From Bacteroidia bacterium (lineage in GTDB: Bacteria; Bacteroidota; Bacteroidia; Bacteroidales; Prolixibacteraceae): a DNA stretch of 64,000 bases. The notes under the pieces were generated by a model. That model was not told the DNA's origin. It saw only the letters and a list, made by a program, of their open reading frames with translations, and searched no databases. Shown in pieces: positions 1 through 10,148 of this stretch (position 1 is its first letter; each line of letters begins with the position of its first letter). The position numbers and the translations under genes are program-made. The stretch spans positions 1 through 64,000 of the forward strand of contig JAPLDT010000045.1 of the NCBI GenBank assembly GCA_026391315.1, in the 5' to 3' direction.

Positions 1-1756
1 CCATGATGTCTTTGATCTTGTTTCCATCACAGACAATAGAAAACTTGGGATGGTCATTTCCTTTAACCGGAATGAGTTTGAGGTGATCTTTTTCCAGTTG
101 TTCCTTTTCGTACATAAATTGGCGGTTCAGGTCATTCACCAATCCATTAAGGTTGTAAAACTGTTTTTCCACCTTTTCGACTCCGCTCTGAATCTTCGAA
201 AGTTTGATGGTATCGCTGAAAACATGTAGCAAGATCTGACAATTTCGCGTGATGATCTGTAAATAATTAAGTCGTTCGGGGCGCGAGACTTCATCGGTCA
301 GCAATACATTGGAAAATCCGACTATGGCATTCAGCGGTGTGCGCACTTCATGCGAAATATTCTGCAAGAAGGCAGCCTTGAGCATATCGGCTTCCTCCGC
401 TTTTTTTCTAGCCTCTTCAATGGCCAGGACAGCAAATTTTTGTTTGGATATGTCTCTGGAAACCGCCATGACTGAGATGGAGTTTAGTTTCACCATCCTC
501 ATCTCAAAGAAACATGATCCTTTACCTTTTACTTCCAGGGCATATTCGATGGTTTCTATACTGTTTTTTGAGATAACAGTTTTTATCGATTTACTAACCT
601 GGCTGACCATCCTGGCAGAAAAACCTACCTCAAAAATTGTGCTTCCAATAATTTCACTGGCAAGCATGTCAATACCACTATCCGATTTAGGGACATAATC
701 AATGTAAGTTCCATCCTTGTCAATAACGAAAAACATATCCGGAATAGTTTCCAGCAGAAGCTTGTAACGGTGTTTATTGAAGTTCAGCTCCTTCAGGGTG
801 TTTTTGATGCTGGTGATGTTCTCGAAGAAAAAGATCATCTGGTCATTGTCGACAGGAATCGAGCTTACCCGGTACCATTTCCCGGTATGCGGCACCAATA
901 TATCTTTCTTGATACGCTTAACCGGATCAATCAATGATTGCCAATCCACTTCATCCCTGAATAATTTTTGAAACAAAAGATGCGCTGGCATTTCCCTGAC
1001 TTCTGAGTTCCGAACCTCAAAAAATTCTTCAAAGGCTGGATTTATGTAGGTTACAGTGTATCCGGTACGCTCTCCTAATTCATCCCTGTCAATTGAAAAC
1101 CGGAGAATTCCTTCAAAGAATTGATGGAATATGCGGGTTTGGTTTTCACGGAGCGAATCAATGATTAGGTTCTTCCCAGCCAACTGTTGATGTGAAATCA
1201 GGTATAAAATGAATCCAGACAGACTTATAAGAAGATAAATCAACAAAGGATGCAAGGTTCCCGTCAGGTCCCAGTTAAGCTTAAAAAGAAGGTCCTTATC
1301 AGCGAATGCGATAAGATGTCCTATCAACATTGAAGTTGTAACAAGCAGATAAGCAGCTATTTGACGTCTTTTTTCTGAAAATAGCAAGAAAAAAGCAATG
1401 CCAACTAAGTATAGGTTAATTTCATACTGGAAGGATGATTGTGGAGGGAACAGTGCAAACTGAGGGGAAATCATCAGAAAATAGGCAGGAACAGGGATAA
1501 ACACCAGCGAATTTAATGCGGAATTTTTTTTCCCCTCCATAAGAAAGAACAGAACAAGGATGAATATACCCATGAATGAGAGCGCCGGCACGAAATAGCT
1601 TCCTTGGAAAAAATTAAACAGATCAAGGACGATGACTACCAGAGCCCCGGCCAGCAACAGGAGATCGAGATAGAAAAAGAACATGATAAGCCCCAGTTCC
1701 TGTTTGGTTAACAGGGCATATTTACCTTTAAATCCGCTTTCTGTTTTTTTTGGCAT
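1..1756 (-). CDS. Membrane-anchored PAS sensor histidine kinase, C-terminus cut off by window edge
   Basis: Hand translation of the minus strand from ATG at 1756 (MPKKTESGFKGKYALLTKQELG...), several TM segments, two PAS-like regions, HisKA motif AFLQNISHEVRTPLNAIVGFS; absent from ORF track because it runs off the window. Confidence 0.85.
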   Translation of the reverse strand, partial: MPKKTESGFKGKYALLTKQELGLIMFFFYLDLLLLAGALVVIVLDLFNFFQGSYFVPALSFMGIFILVLFFLMEGKKNSALNSLVFIPVPAYFLMISPQFALFPPQSSFQYEINLYLVGIAFFLLFSEKRRQIAAYLLVTTSMLIGHLIAFADKDLLFKLNWDLTGTLHPLLIYLLISLSGFILYLISHQQLAGKNLIIDSLRENQTRIFHQFFEGILRFSIDRDELGERTGYTVTYINPAFEEFFEVRNSEVREMPAHLLFQKLFRDEVDWQSLIDPVKRIKKDILVPHTGKWYRVSSIPVDNDQMIFFFENITSIKNTLKELNFNKHRYKLLLETIPDMFFVIDKDGTYIDYVPKSDSGIDMLASEIIGSTIFEVGFSARMVSQVSKSIKTVISKNSIETIEYALEVKGKGSCFFEMRMVKLNSISVMAVSRDISKQKFAVLAIEEARKKAEEADMLKAAFLQNISHEVRTPLNAIVGFSNVLLTDEVSRPERLNYLQIITRNCQILLHVFSDTIKLSKIQSGVEKVEKQFYNLNGLVNDLNRQFMYEKEQLEKDHLKLIPVKGNDHPKFSIVCDGNKIKDIM

Positions 1757-1925
1757 CTATATCCAAACGGCTACATGATGATTCATAAATAAATACAAAT
1801 TCTATCTCGAAAGTATAAAGGTGACATTTATTAGCAAATTTGAGACAGAGATCCCCTAGATTTGCATGATCAATATTAATAGTTGGTCAGTTCAATCTAA
1901 TGCAATAATACAAAAAATCAACAAT

Positions 1926-3560
1926 ATGTCAACTGGATTCTACAATGTACCAATTCCTGTTAATGAGCCGATAAAAAGTTATGCTCCCGGATCACCAGAA
2001 CGTCTTGAATTGCAGCAAAAAATTCAGGAATTGCGGGCTAAGCAGGTCGATTTGCCCATGATCATCAATGGGCAGGAGGTCAGATCCGGTAAAAAAGTGG
2101 AGATGTTTCCGCCTCATGATTTGGCACACAAACTTGGATGTTATCACCTGGGAGATAAAACGCATGTGTTGCAAGCGATTGAGGCAGCCTTAAAAGCTAA
2201 AAGTGAGTGGGCCAATACCCCATGGCAACATCGTGCTGCCGTAATTCTCAAGGCTGCTGATCTGATTGCAGGGCCCTACCGCTCCAAAATCAATGCTGCT
2301 ACCATGTTAGGCCAATCAAAAAATGCCTACCAGGCCGAGATTGATGCTGCCTGCGAATTGGCTGATTTCTACCGTTTTGGCGTAAAATGCATGACAGAAA
2401 TTTATGCCATGCAACCACAGTCAAATCCAGGCATATGGAATTACAACGAATTTAGGCCTTTAGAGGGATTTGTATTCGCGCTAACACCTTTTAACTTCAC
2501 CTCTATTGCGGGGAATTTACCTGTGGCTCCGGTCATCATGGGAAATGTTTCCGTATGGAAGCCTGCGAAAACGGCGGTTTACTCTGCCAGTGTGATCATG
2601 GAAATATTAATGGAAGCAGGTCTGCCAGCAGGAGTAATCAACCTTGTCTTTGTATCCGGACCCGCGGCTGGGGAGGTGATTTTCTCCCACCCCGATTTTG
2701 CCGGGATCCATTTTACCGGATCAACCGGTGTCTTTCAGGATATCTGGAAAACTATTGGCGCAAATATCTCGAATTACAAATCCTATCCGCGCATTGTTGG
2801 AGAGACAGGTGGCAAAGACTTTATATTTGCCGATCCGACTGCCGATACCACTGCTCTGGCAACTGCCATCGTACGGGGATCCTTTGAGTACCAGGGGCAA
2901 AAATGTTCTGCGGCCTCCAGGGTTTATGTTCCCAGATCTATATGGGCGGAGACCTGGACCAAATGCGAAGGTCAACTCAGCAGGGTAAAGATGGGACCTC
3001 CCGAAGATTTCACCAATTTTGTCAATGCAGTGATTGATCAGGCCGCCTTCGACAAACTCAAAGGATTCATCGACCAGGCCCGAAAAGATGCTGATGCCAA
3101 GGTAATTTATGGTGGGAAATGTGACAGAACTATCGGTTATTTTATAGAGCCTACCGTCATATTAGCAAAAGATCCTCAATACATTACCATGAAGGAGGAA
3201 CTTTTTGGACCAGTAGTTACCATCTTCGTTTATGAAGATGATCAGTTGGAGCAAACACTGACAATATTGGATGAAACTTCCCTTTATGCATTGACTGGCG
3301 CTATTTTTTCCCAAAGTCGTTACTCCATCGACCACATGACCCGCAGGTTGACAAATGCGGCAGGTAATTTCTATATCAACGATAAACCCACAGGCGCTGT
3401 CGTCGGACAACAGCCTTTTGGTGGAGCCAGAGGCTCAGGCACCAACGACAAGGCGGGTTCAGTTTTCAACATGTTGCGCTGGGTTTCTATCCGTACCATC
3501 AAAGAGACCTTTGTCTCTGCCAGGGACTTTACCTATCCCAATTTTCTGGCAGATAAATAA
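1926..3560 (+). CDS. pruA: L-glutamate gamma-semialdehyde (1-pyrroline-5-carboxylate) dehydrogenase
   Basis: Aldehyde dehydrogenase motifs (TPFNFTSIAGNLP, FTGSTGVFQ, ETGGKDF, GQKCSAASR, FGGARGSGTNDKAG); ATG at 1926 preferred (MSTGFYNVPIPVNEP). Confidence 0.93.
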   Translation: MSTGFYNVPIPVNEPIKSYAPGSPERLELQQKIQELRAKQVDLPMIINGQEVRSGKKVEMFPPHDLAHKLGCYHLGDKTHVLQAIEAALKAKSEWANTPWQHRAAVILKAADLIAGPYRSKINAATMLGQSKNAYQAEIDAACELADFYRFGVKCMTEIYAMQPQSNPGIWNYNEFRPLEGFVFALTPFNFTSIAGNLPVAPVIMGNVSVWKPAKTAVYSASVIMEILMEAGLPAGVINLVFVSGPAAGEVIFSHPDFAGIHFTGSTGVFQDIWKTIGANISNYKSYPRIVGETGGKDFIFADPTADTTALATAIVRGSFEYQGQKCSAASRVYVPRSIWAETWTKCEGQLSRVKMGPPEDFTNFVNAVIDQAAFDKLKGFIDQARKDADAKVIYGGKCDRTIGYFIEPTVILAKDPQYITMKEELFGPVVTIFVYEDDQLEQTLTILDETSLYALTGAIFSQSRYSIDHMTRRLTNAAGNFYINDKPTGAVVGQQPFGGARGSGTNDKAGSVFNMLRWVSIRTIKETFVSARDFTYPNFLADK

Positions 3561-3631
3561 GATTCCTCCTTTTGATCCCTTTTTATTGCAGGCAGATTTT
3601 CTAACTTTGTGTAGATAATCTGCCTGCAACA

Positions 3632-3934
3632 ATGAAAGCGCTATTCTCCCGGAAGCTGTTAAAACCTTTAGCAAACAAATATCTGATTGCTTTCATTGTT
3701 TTCAGCGTTTGGATGATTTTTATTGACGACAACAACATTTTTTTTCTCCGGAAAAATGTCAATAAACTGAAGGAATACCGCGTCGAGAAGGCCTATTTTC
3801 TCGAGAAAATCCGCAAAGATAGTATTCATCTGCAGGAGATGAAAGCCAATGCAAAGAACCTCGATAAATTTGCACGTGAAGAATTTCTGATGAAAAAGAA
3901 AGATGAAGATATTTTTCTTATCATTGAGAAATAA
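3632..3934 (+). CDS. Septum formation initiator (FtsB/DivIC-like) protein
   Basis: Short single-TM plus coiled-coil protein ending KFAREEFLMKKKDEDIFLI. Confidence 0.8.
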   Translation: MKALFSRKLLKPLANKYLIAFIVFSVWMIFIDDNNIFFLRKNVNKLKEYRVEKAYFLEKIRKDSIHLQEMKANAKNLDKFAREEFLMKKKDEDIFLIIEK

Positions 3935-3990
3935 AAATCCATCTTCAATTGTCAATATCCAATTGTCAATTGTCCATAATTTAAGAGCCA

Positions 3991-4575
3991 ATGTTGCTGG
4001 ATCTGGACATATTTAAAATTGAGAGCAAGCTAAAGCCTAAGCAGGGTAGGGTACTCATTGCGGAACCATTTCTTCCGGGTGATTATTTCAGCCGTTCCAC
4101 GGTATTGCTTGTCCAATGCTCTGAGGAGGGCGATGTTGGATTTATACTCAATAAGCCTACCGATCTGTTGGTCCGGGATCTCTTCAAAGGATTCCCTGAT
4201 TTTGATGCCAATGCCTTTCTCGGCGGACCAGTCAGTAACGACAAACTCTTTTTCCTTCATACCCTTGGCGATAAAATTCCCGACAGCCTGCCAGTCAGCG
4301 GAGACCTTTTCTGGAGCGGGAATTTTGATCATTTGACAGCGCTCATCAGCGCCGGATTGGTCGAGGAGAAGGAGGTGCGGTTCTTCCTTGGATATGCTGG
4401 CTGGAGCGCTGGTCAGCTGGCAACCGAAATTGCGGATCATTCGTGGGTCGTCGTTGAACCGACAGTAGAAACGATTCTTTCGAGCGACGAAAATTTCTGG
4501 AACGAAAGCATCCAATCGATTGGCGGCAATGCCCTGCTCTGGCAGAATTTCCCTGAAAACCCCGAATTAAACTGA
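3991..4575 (+). CDS. YqgE/AlgH family protein
   Basis: PKQGRVLIAEPFLPGDYFSRSTVLL, GFILNKPT, GGPV, FLGYAGWSAGQL motifs. Confidence 0.92.
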   Translation: MLLDLDIFKIESKLKPKQGRVLIAEPFLPGDYFSRSTVLLVQCSEEGDVGFILNKPTDLLVRDLFKGFPDFDANAFLGGPVSNDKLFFLHTLGDKIPDSLPVSGDLFWSGNFDHLTALISAGLVEEKEVRFFLGYAGWSAGQLATEIADHSWVVVEPTVETILSSDENFWNESIQSIGGNALLWQNFPENPELN

Positions 4576-5886
4576 TTAAAGCGTTCCGGCCTGCATCTTT
4601 GTGAGTGCCTCTTTTAGCCCATTTTGCATGAGATGCAATGAATCACTGATAGCTATAGCCTTCTTTTGCCAGTCAATGGCATCCTTTTTCCCGCCAAATC
4701 GGTAAAGAATCCTTGCATAGGTATCAATGAACGCTGGCACATTGTATTTCAATGTCATTTCAGATAATTTTAATGCAAAGGCAAGTTTCTCTTTGTCATC
4801 TGTCGATTCAAATATTGTAAAAGCGATATCGTTTAATTCATTTCCTGTTTGATAAAGGAATCCTCCTTTCGTGAAAGAACCATCAGGTCGCTTGATGATT
4901 CGATTCATTTCAACTGTCCGTACAGAATCTATATTCAACTTGCTGTAAAATTCCCGGAAATAGCCTCGTGAAAGATTGTAGTAGGTATTGAAATCTTTTT
5001 TTACCTCCTTGTAAAATTCGAGATCGAGTTTTTCGGCTGCTTTGAATCCCTCTCTCTTGCTTTCACCATACATTCCCCGAATGAAATTGTTTACATAATA
5101 CAGATAATCCTGACTTTTTTCGCGAAACAATTTACTTTTTGATTTTGTCAATACTTTCTGGTTGATTTTTATCCGCTCCTCCATCGGAAATGATTCAAAA
5201 ACCTTTTTGAACAAGGGATAATCCTGTCTTATTAAGTTATACACCCTCGAATTGACCAATGGTGCAGATTGAATGAGAAAGGATAATTCCGATTCGTCCC
5301 TAAGTTCCCTGATAGTCAGATTTTCTATATAATTCTCAATTAAACTATCTGTATTAAAATTCTGTTCATTCAGTTTGGTTATGAACGTCTTAAGTGACTC
5401 TCTTTGTAAGCCATTCTTAGCAATAGCTTCTGTATAAGGTTTAAAAGGAGGATTTTCTTTTGTTGCCAAAGCTTTGGCAGCCAATTTGAAATACTCGTTT
5501 TTATTGGACGTGCTGAAGTTATTCAGTGAGGCCAAATAGTTCCCTTTGGAATCGACAAAGAGTGAAGTGGGTAAGTTGGGGTAAAGGTAATAGGAGGATA
5601 GTATTTGTTTGTAATCTTCGCTGTTGTTCAAGACTTTTAGACAGATGAATTTTGAAAAAAGGGCGCTCAATTCATCTCCTGAAAGTCCACTCTCAGCAAC
5701 ATCATTACATTGAAGGCAGTCACTCTCTAACTGGATAAACAGAATCTGATTGGTCTTTGTAGCTTTCGACAAGGCCTCATTGAAACTGAGATTTTCAAAC
5801 TTTAGGGATTGGGCATTGACATTGGTTGAGAAACATAAAGCGAATACTAACAATACGGAGCATTGAATCCAGGTAATTGATCTCAT
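4576..5886 (-). CDS. Thioredoxin-like domain secreted protein
   Basis: Signal peptide, thioredoxin-fold-like N-terminus (FIQLESDCLQCNDV ... YLYPNLPTSLFVDSKGNYL). Confidence 0.65.
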   Translation of the reverse strand: MRSITWIQCSVLLVFALCFSTNVNAQSLKFENLSFNEALSKATKTNQILFIQLESDCLQCNDVAESGLSGDELSALFSKFICLKVLNNSEDYKQILSSYYLYPNLPTSLFVDSKGNYLASLNNFSTSNKNEYFKLAAKALATKENPPFKPYTEAIAKNGLQRESLKTFITKLNEQNFNTDSLIENYIENLTIRELRDESELSFLIQSAPLVNSRVYNLIRQDYPLFKKVFESFPMEERIKINQKVLTKSKSKLFREKSQDYLYYVNNFIRGMYGESKREGFKAAEKLDLEFYKEVKKDFNTYYNLSRGYFREFYSKLNIDSVRTVEMNRIIKRPDGSFTKGGFLYQTGNELNDIAFTIFESTDDKEKLAFALKLSEMTLKYNVPAFIDTYARILYRFGGKKDAIDWQKKAIAISDSLHLMQNGLKEALTKMQAGTL

Positions 5887-6015
5887 TTTGATAAGAATTT
5901 AGGTTTCAAGCAAAATAATCTAAGATAGGTCAATTGGTTTACAAGGATGTTACTGCTAAAGTACAAAAAAATGGTTGAGAAAATAGTTCATTCCCCCATT
6001 TTTAATCTGTAATTT

Positions 6016-6870
6016 TTAATTTGTAATTCTTTCCTCCCTGTCCTTTCTGGCTAGCGCGGAAAGCTTCTCTGCTATCAATTGCGTTTTTGTGCTGAAGTAG
6101 CGCCGGTCTTCGAGGCCGAGTACTTTCTGAATACCGTTGCTGGAGTCAAAAAGAAACAACTCTTCTGCTTGCAGCAATTCATCCGGGGAAATTTTTTCTT
6201 TCTCGACCGGTTCAAAACCGGCATCTTTGGCGCTTCGGATGACCTGCTCCCTAATTGCACAAATGTAGCCGCCTTCCCTCTCAGCAGTAAAAAAGAGCTG
6301 ATCCTTATTGAGCCAGGCAAAGGAACCATCCAGCGTTTCGCATGCATTACCCTCCTTGTTAAGCAAAATTATATTGGGCTGGTTAAACTCTTTGGCCCGG
6401 CGTGTTGCACATTGCCTGACGAATAGTCCCGATGTGGCATAGCCCGAAATTTCATGAATTTCCTGGAGTTGATCCCTGAAGATTGAGATAAGCAGTCCTG
6501 GTTCAACAGTCGGATAATAGCCTCTCGGTATCTCTTCCGCACGCAGAAGCATATTGATTTTTGAATCGGAAGGGAATATCTGAATCACTATTTTTGCTGC
6601 CAGATAGAGTTTGTTTTTGTTCAGCAATCTTGACACATCCTTGCGCAGATATCTTCCATCCACATCGATCAATCCGGTAAGGTCAGTACCAATGGTGGCC
6701 GCAGTCGCCATAAGATGGCTGCTGATCGATTCAACAAACAGAACTTCATTGTGTTCTGCCCTGAAAGACTCACAGAACCCTTCTGCCTGTTGCACCATAT
6801 CCGCAACAGTAAAAACTGCATCAGTTTCCTTGTGAAACCGACCGTTAAGTAAGAAGTATCCGCCTTTCAT
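6016..6870 (-). CDS. Aminotransferase class IV family protein
   Basis: Fold-type IV pattern: YFLLNGRFH, SGYATSGLFVRQCATRRAKEFNQPNIILLNKEGNACETLDGSFAWLN. Confidence 0.65.
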   Translation of the reverse strand: MKGGYFLLNGRFHKETDAVFTVADMVQQAEGFCESFRAEHNEVLFVESISSHLMATAATIGTDLTGLIDVDGRYLRKDVSRLLNKNKLYLAAKIVIQIFPSDSKINMLLRAEEIPRGYYPTVEPGLLISIFRDQLQEIHEISGYATSGLFVRQCATRRAKEFNQPNIILLNKEGNACETLDGSFAWLNKDQLFFTAEREGGYICAIREQVIRSAKDAGFEPVEKEKISPDELLQAEELFLFDSSNGIQKVLGLEDRRYFSTKTQLIAEKLSALARKDREERITN

Positions 6871-6961
6871 ACGGAAATAATTTGTTTTTTAATTGCCGTA
6901 TGGAACTCGCATCCGCCAGCTGGCGGACCATCACCATTTGTATACAAAGCCAATGCTCGTT

Positions 6962-7588
6962 TCATAAATGTCCGGAAGGTGAAAACAGCATGGTGACAAA
7001 GTCCATAAAGAGCGAAGGACGAATAATCATTGGCGTGCAAAATCCGATGACCGCACCCAGAAAGTGGGCATCATGACCTATGTTATCCATCTTTTTGCGG
7101 CTCATGTAAAAAGAGTAATAGAGGTAGAGCAAGCCAAAGATGATTCCGGGCATGGGAAGTACCCCGAAAAAATAGATGGGCTCCCATGGATTGAAAAATA
7201 TGGCTGCAAAAAGTACGGCAGAAACAGCACCGGAGGCGCCTACTGCATTGTAATAGACATTATTCCGTTGCTTTATTAGTGACCATAAACTCGAAAACAC
7301 CACGGATCCAACGAACATCGCGATATAATAATAGGACGAGTTACCTCCAAAAAAAAGCTCGAAATAGTGTTCAACTACCGCTCCGAACGACCACAAGACG
7401 ATCATGTTCACCAACAGATGTTCCCAATTGGCATGTACTAGAGCGTGAGTTAACATTCTGTAATACTGTTTCTTGTGATAAATCTGAAACGCATTGAACT
7501 GAAATTGTTTCATGACTTCCCTGTTAGAAAAAGCCATAATGGATGTCAATGTAATGATGATGATAAACATGAGGGTAATTGATGCCAT
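6962..7588 (-). CDS. Rhomboid family intramembrane serine protease
   Basis: Multi-TM, HANWEHLLVNM, GASGAVSAVLFA, HDAHFLGAVIGF. Confidence 0.93.
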   Translation of the reverse strand: MASITLMFIIIITLTSIMAFSNREVMKQFQFNAFQIYHKKQYYRMLTHALVHANWEHLLVNMIVLWSFGAVVEHYFELFFGGNSSYYYIAMFVGSVVFSSLWSLIKQRNNVYYNAVGASGAVSAVLFAAIFFNPWEPIYFFGVLPMPGIIFGLLYLYYSFYMSRKKMDNIGHDAHFLGAVIGFCTPMIIRPSLFMDFVTMLFSPSGHL

Positions 7589-7591
7589 GGA

Positions 7592-8596
7592 TCAGAGGTG
7601 TAAAATTTTGTAAGTTAATTCGCGCATAAGCTCTCCATTTTCAGTCGTTCCGCCGCGGGCGCCTTTCGACCGGAGGTCGTATTCCCTTAGCAACGACAAT
7701 ACCAATACGGCTTTCTGCAGCGGATAGTTTCTTCCGGCAATGAGATAGTCCTTGACAAAAAACGGACTGACACCCAATTTTTGAGCAACTTCACCTTCGT
7801 CATTCTTGTTTACCAGGGTATGATAGGTTAAGATCTTTCTAAAATAGGTAACCAGAATCGATACAATCATTTGAATGGAATTGGATTTCTGGTTCTCAAT
7901 AAAGTAGTTGACAATTCTGTTGGCATTGTACAGATCCCTGTATCCAAGCGCTTTTTGAAATTCGAAGGCATTGTACTCTTTGCTGATACCAATGTTTTTC
8001 TCCACATCATCTACCGAGATGCTGGTTCCGGGTACGGCCGAAAAAATTATCTTATCTAGCTCATTGACAATTCGTTGCAAATTATTTCCAATGTGGTCGG
8101 TGATCATCTGCACGGCCTTGTGTTCGATGCCCAGATGTTTTGTCTTGAGGTAATTGACAATCCAGTCAGGAATCTTGTACTCCCTCACCACTGCGGATTC
8201 CATATAAACGCCGTGTTTGCCTATTGCTTTGTATAACTTTTTGCGTTTGTCAATGGTTTTGTATTTGTAACACAATACCAGCAGGGTAGAGGGAGCCGGC
8301 CTTTCAACATAGGGAGCCAGTTCGTCAATATCCTTGATATTCTGAGCCTCCCTTACGACCACAACCTGACGGTCGGCCATCATGGGGTAACGGCGGGCAG
8401 CAGTCAGGATATGGTCCAGAGTGATATCTTTTCCGTAAAGCAGTGTTTGGTTGAAGGCTTTTTCGCTCTCTGACAGAACATTTTCGAGGATATAATCGCT
8501 GATCAAATCGATGTAATAGGGCTCTTCTCCCTCCAGAAAATAGACGGTGCCGTAATTTTTATTTTTTAGGTCTGTAAGGATATTGTGGAAATCCAT
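7592..8596 (-). CDS. holA: DNA polymerase III subunit delta
   Basis: YFLEGEEPYYIDLISDYI ... VVVVREAQNIKDIDELAPYVERPAPSTLLVLCYK. Confidence 0.9.
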   Translation of the reverse strand: MDFHNILTDLKNKNYGTVYFLEGEEPYYIDLISDYILENVLSESEKAFNQTLLYGKDITLDHILTAARRYPMMADRQVVVVREAQNIKDIDELAPYVERPAPSTLLVLCYKYKTIDKRKKLYKAIGKHGVYMESAVVREYKIPDWIVNYLKTKHLGIEHKAVQMITDHIGNNLQRIVNELDKIIFSAVPGTSISVDDVEKNIGISKEYNAFEFQKALGYRDLYNANRIVNYFIENQKSNSIQMIVSILVTYFRKILTYHTLVNKNDEGEVAQKLGVSPFFVKDYLIAGRNYPLQKAVLVLSLLREYDLRSKGARGGTTENGELMRELTYKILHL

Positions 8597-8600
8597 GCAA

Positions 8601-9371
8601 TTAGAATTTCAGGTGTTTGACCGATCTTCCATCGTTGATGATCTCCATCAGTGCACTGATCCCTACCTCAAGATGGGTGTTCACAAACAGGCGGGTAACC
8701 TCCTTGTCGCTCTCCAGGGTTTTTACACCGGTCGAAATCATGGGTTGATCGGAGACCAGCAGCAATGCTCCGCTTGGAATTGAATTGCAAAAACCTACCG
8801 TGAAGATGGTAGCAGTCTCCATGTCAATGGCCATGGCACGAGTCTTAATCAGGTATTTTTTGAACCGCTCATCATACTCCCAAACCCTTTTGTTGGTGGT
8901 GAAGACGGTACCGGTCCAGTAATCGAGTCCGAGGTCACGGATGGTGGATGAGACCGCACGCTGGAGGCTGAAAGCTGGCAGTGCCGGAACTTCAGGTGGC
9001 AGATAATCGTTGGAAGTACCATCGCTTCGGATGGCAGCAATAGGCAGAATTAAACTGCCCAGCTCACTTTTGCGTTTTAAACCACCGCATTTGCCCAGAA
9101 AGAGTACTGCATCCGGCATCACTGCGCTGAGCAGGTCCATGATGGTAGCCGCATTGGGGCTACCCATTCCAAAGTTGATGATGGTGATGCCATTGGCACT
9201 TGCATTCGGCATGGTTTCATCTTCTCCTATAACCGGCACTCCAAACTTCTCGGCAAAATTTTCGACATAACCTTGAAAATTTGTCAGCAGGATGTGTTTG
9301 GTAAATTGGTCGAGCGCTCTTCCGGTGTATCGGGGCAACCAATTTTGAACAATCTCTTCTTTCGTCTTCAT
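8601..9371 (-). CDS. amn: AMP nucleosidase
   Basis: ITIINFGMGSPNAATIMDLL, FLGKCGGLKRK, AIDMETATIFTVGF; ATG at 9371 (MKTKEEIVQNWLPRYTG) preferred. Confidence 0.88.
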   Translation of the reverse strand: MKTKEEIVQNWLPRYTGRALDQFTKHILLTNFQGYVENFAEKFGVPVIGEDETMPNASANGITIINFGMGSPNAATIMDLLSAVMPDAVLFLGKCGGLKRKSELGSLILPIAAIRSDGTSNDYLPPEVPALPAFSLQRAVSSTIRDLGLDYWTGTVFTTNKRVWEYDERFKKYLIKTRAMAIDMETATIFTVGFCNSIPSGALLLVSDQPMISTGVKTLESDKEVTRLFVNTHLEVGISALMEIINDGRSVKHLKF

Positions 9372-9478
9372 CTGTTGCTTTTCTGCAAAATTACCTGCTT
9401 TTTGCATTAAGTTCGCTGAAATGGAAATAAAAATTTAGATTTAACCCTAATTATTCATATTCTTTGTGATTCTATAGT

Positions 9479-9934
9479 ATGATCCAACTTAATCTTCCAT
9501 CCTACGAATTCAGAACCACCCAAAGGGATGGCAAATCATTGATATTTGATGTCTATCGTCGACGATGGGTTAAGTTGAATCCGGAGGAGTGGGTGCGACA
9601 GCATTTTGTGCGCTACCTGGTAGAGGAGAAGCAATATCCTGCCGCTTTGATGGCCATGGAACATTCGCTGCAGATTAACCGTCAGGATTTTCGTGCGGAT
9701 GCGGTGGTTTTTTCAACTTCCGGCAAGCCGTTGTTAATCGTGGAATGCAAGGCCCCGGAGGTGAAGATCACACAAAAGGTTTTCGATCAAATAGTCAGGT
9801 ACAACTTTCAGTTTCAGGTCGATTTTTTGATTGTTACCAATGGGCTGTCCCATTTCTGCTGCAAGATTGATAAAACCAATCTGACCTACGAATTTCTTCA
9901 GGAGATCCCAGAGTATAATAATCTGATTAGGTGA
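9479..9934 (+). CDS. Type I restriction enzyme R N-terminal domain (HsdR_N_2-like) protein
   Basis: PEEWVRQHFVRYLVEEKQYP ... RADAVVFSTSGKPLLIVECKAPEVKI (nuclease-like D...ECK motif). Confidence 0.85.
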   Translation: MIQLNLPSYEFRTTQRDGKSLIFDVYRRRWVKLNPEEWVRQHFVRYLVEEKQYPAALMAMEHSLQINRQDFRADAVVFSTSGKPLLIVECKAPEVKITQKVFDQIVRYNFQFQVDFLIVTNGLSHFCCKIDKTNLTYEFLQEIPEYNNLIR

Positions 9935-9999
9935 TGTTCTGATTATGAGATATGAAAATGAGATGGATTCTTGAGCGTAGTAAGGTTCGAAATTTTTTA

Positions 10000-10135
10000 T
10001 TTCATTGCCGTCTGCTTTAGCTGACGGGCCATGATCATAGATAAGAACAGGCTTTAGCCGAATTCATTGGGTTGGGCTAAAGCCTGTTTTCACGATACCC
10101 ATTTTATCCGTCAGCTAAAGCAGACGGCAATGAAA
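10000..10135. repeat. Nested perfect inverted-repeat element (28-bp outer, 14-bp inner arms), REP/MITE-like
   Basis: Outer arms 10000-10027 / 10108-10135 are exact reverse complements; inner arms 10046-10059 / 10075-10088 exact. Confidence 0.9.
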
Positions 10136-10148
10136 GACTGGATGAAGG

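Noticed and set aside
309-971. Plus-strand ORFs of 129 and 64 aa
   Set aside because: Antisense to the clearly recognisable histidine kinase on the minus strand
3935-3990. ATTGTCAATTGTC short repeats before yqgE
   Set aside because: Simple AT-rich repeat of a kind common in such intergenic regions; no further structure
4030-4515. 161-aa minus-strand ORF
   Set aside because: Antisense to YqgE/AlgH with no recognisable motif
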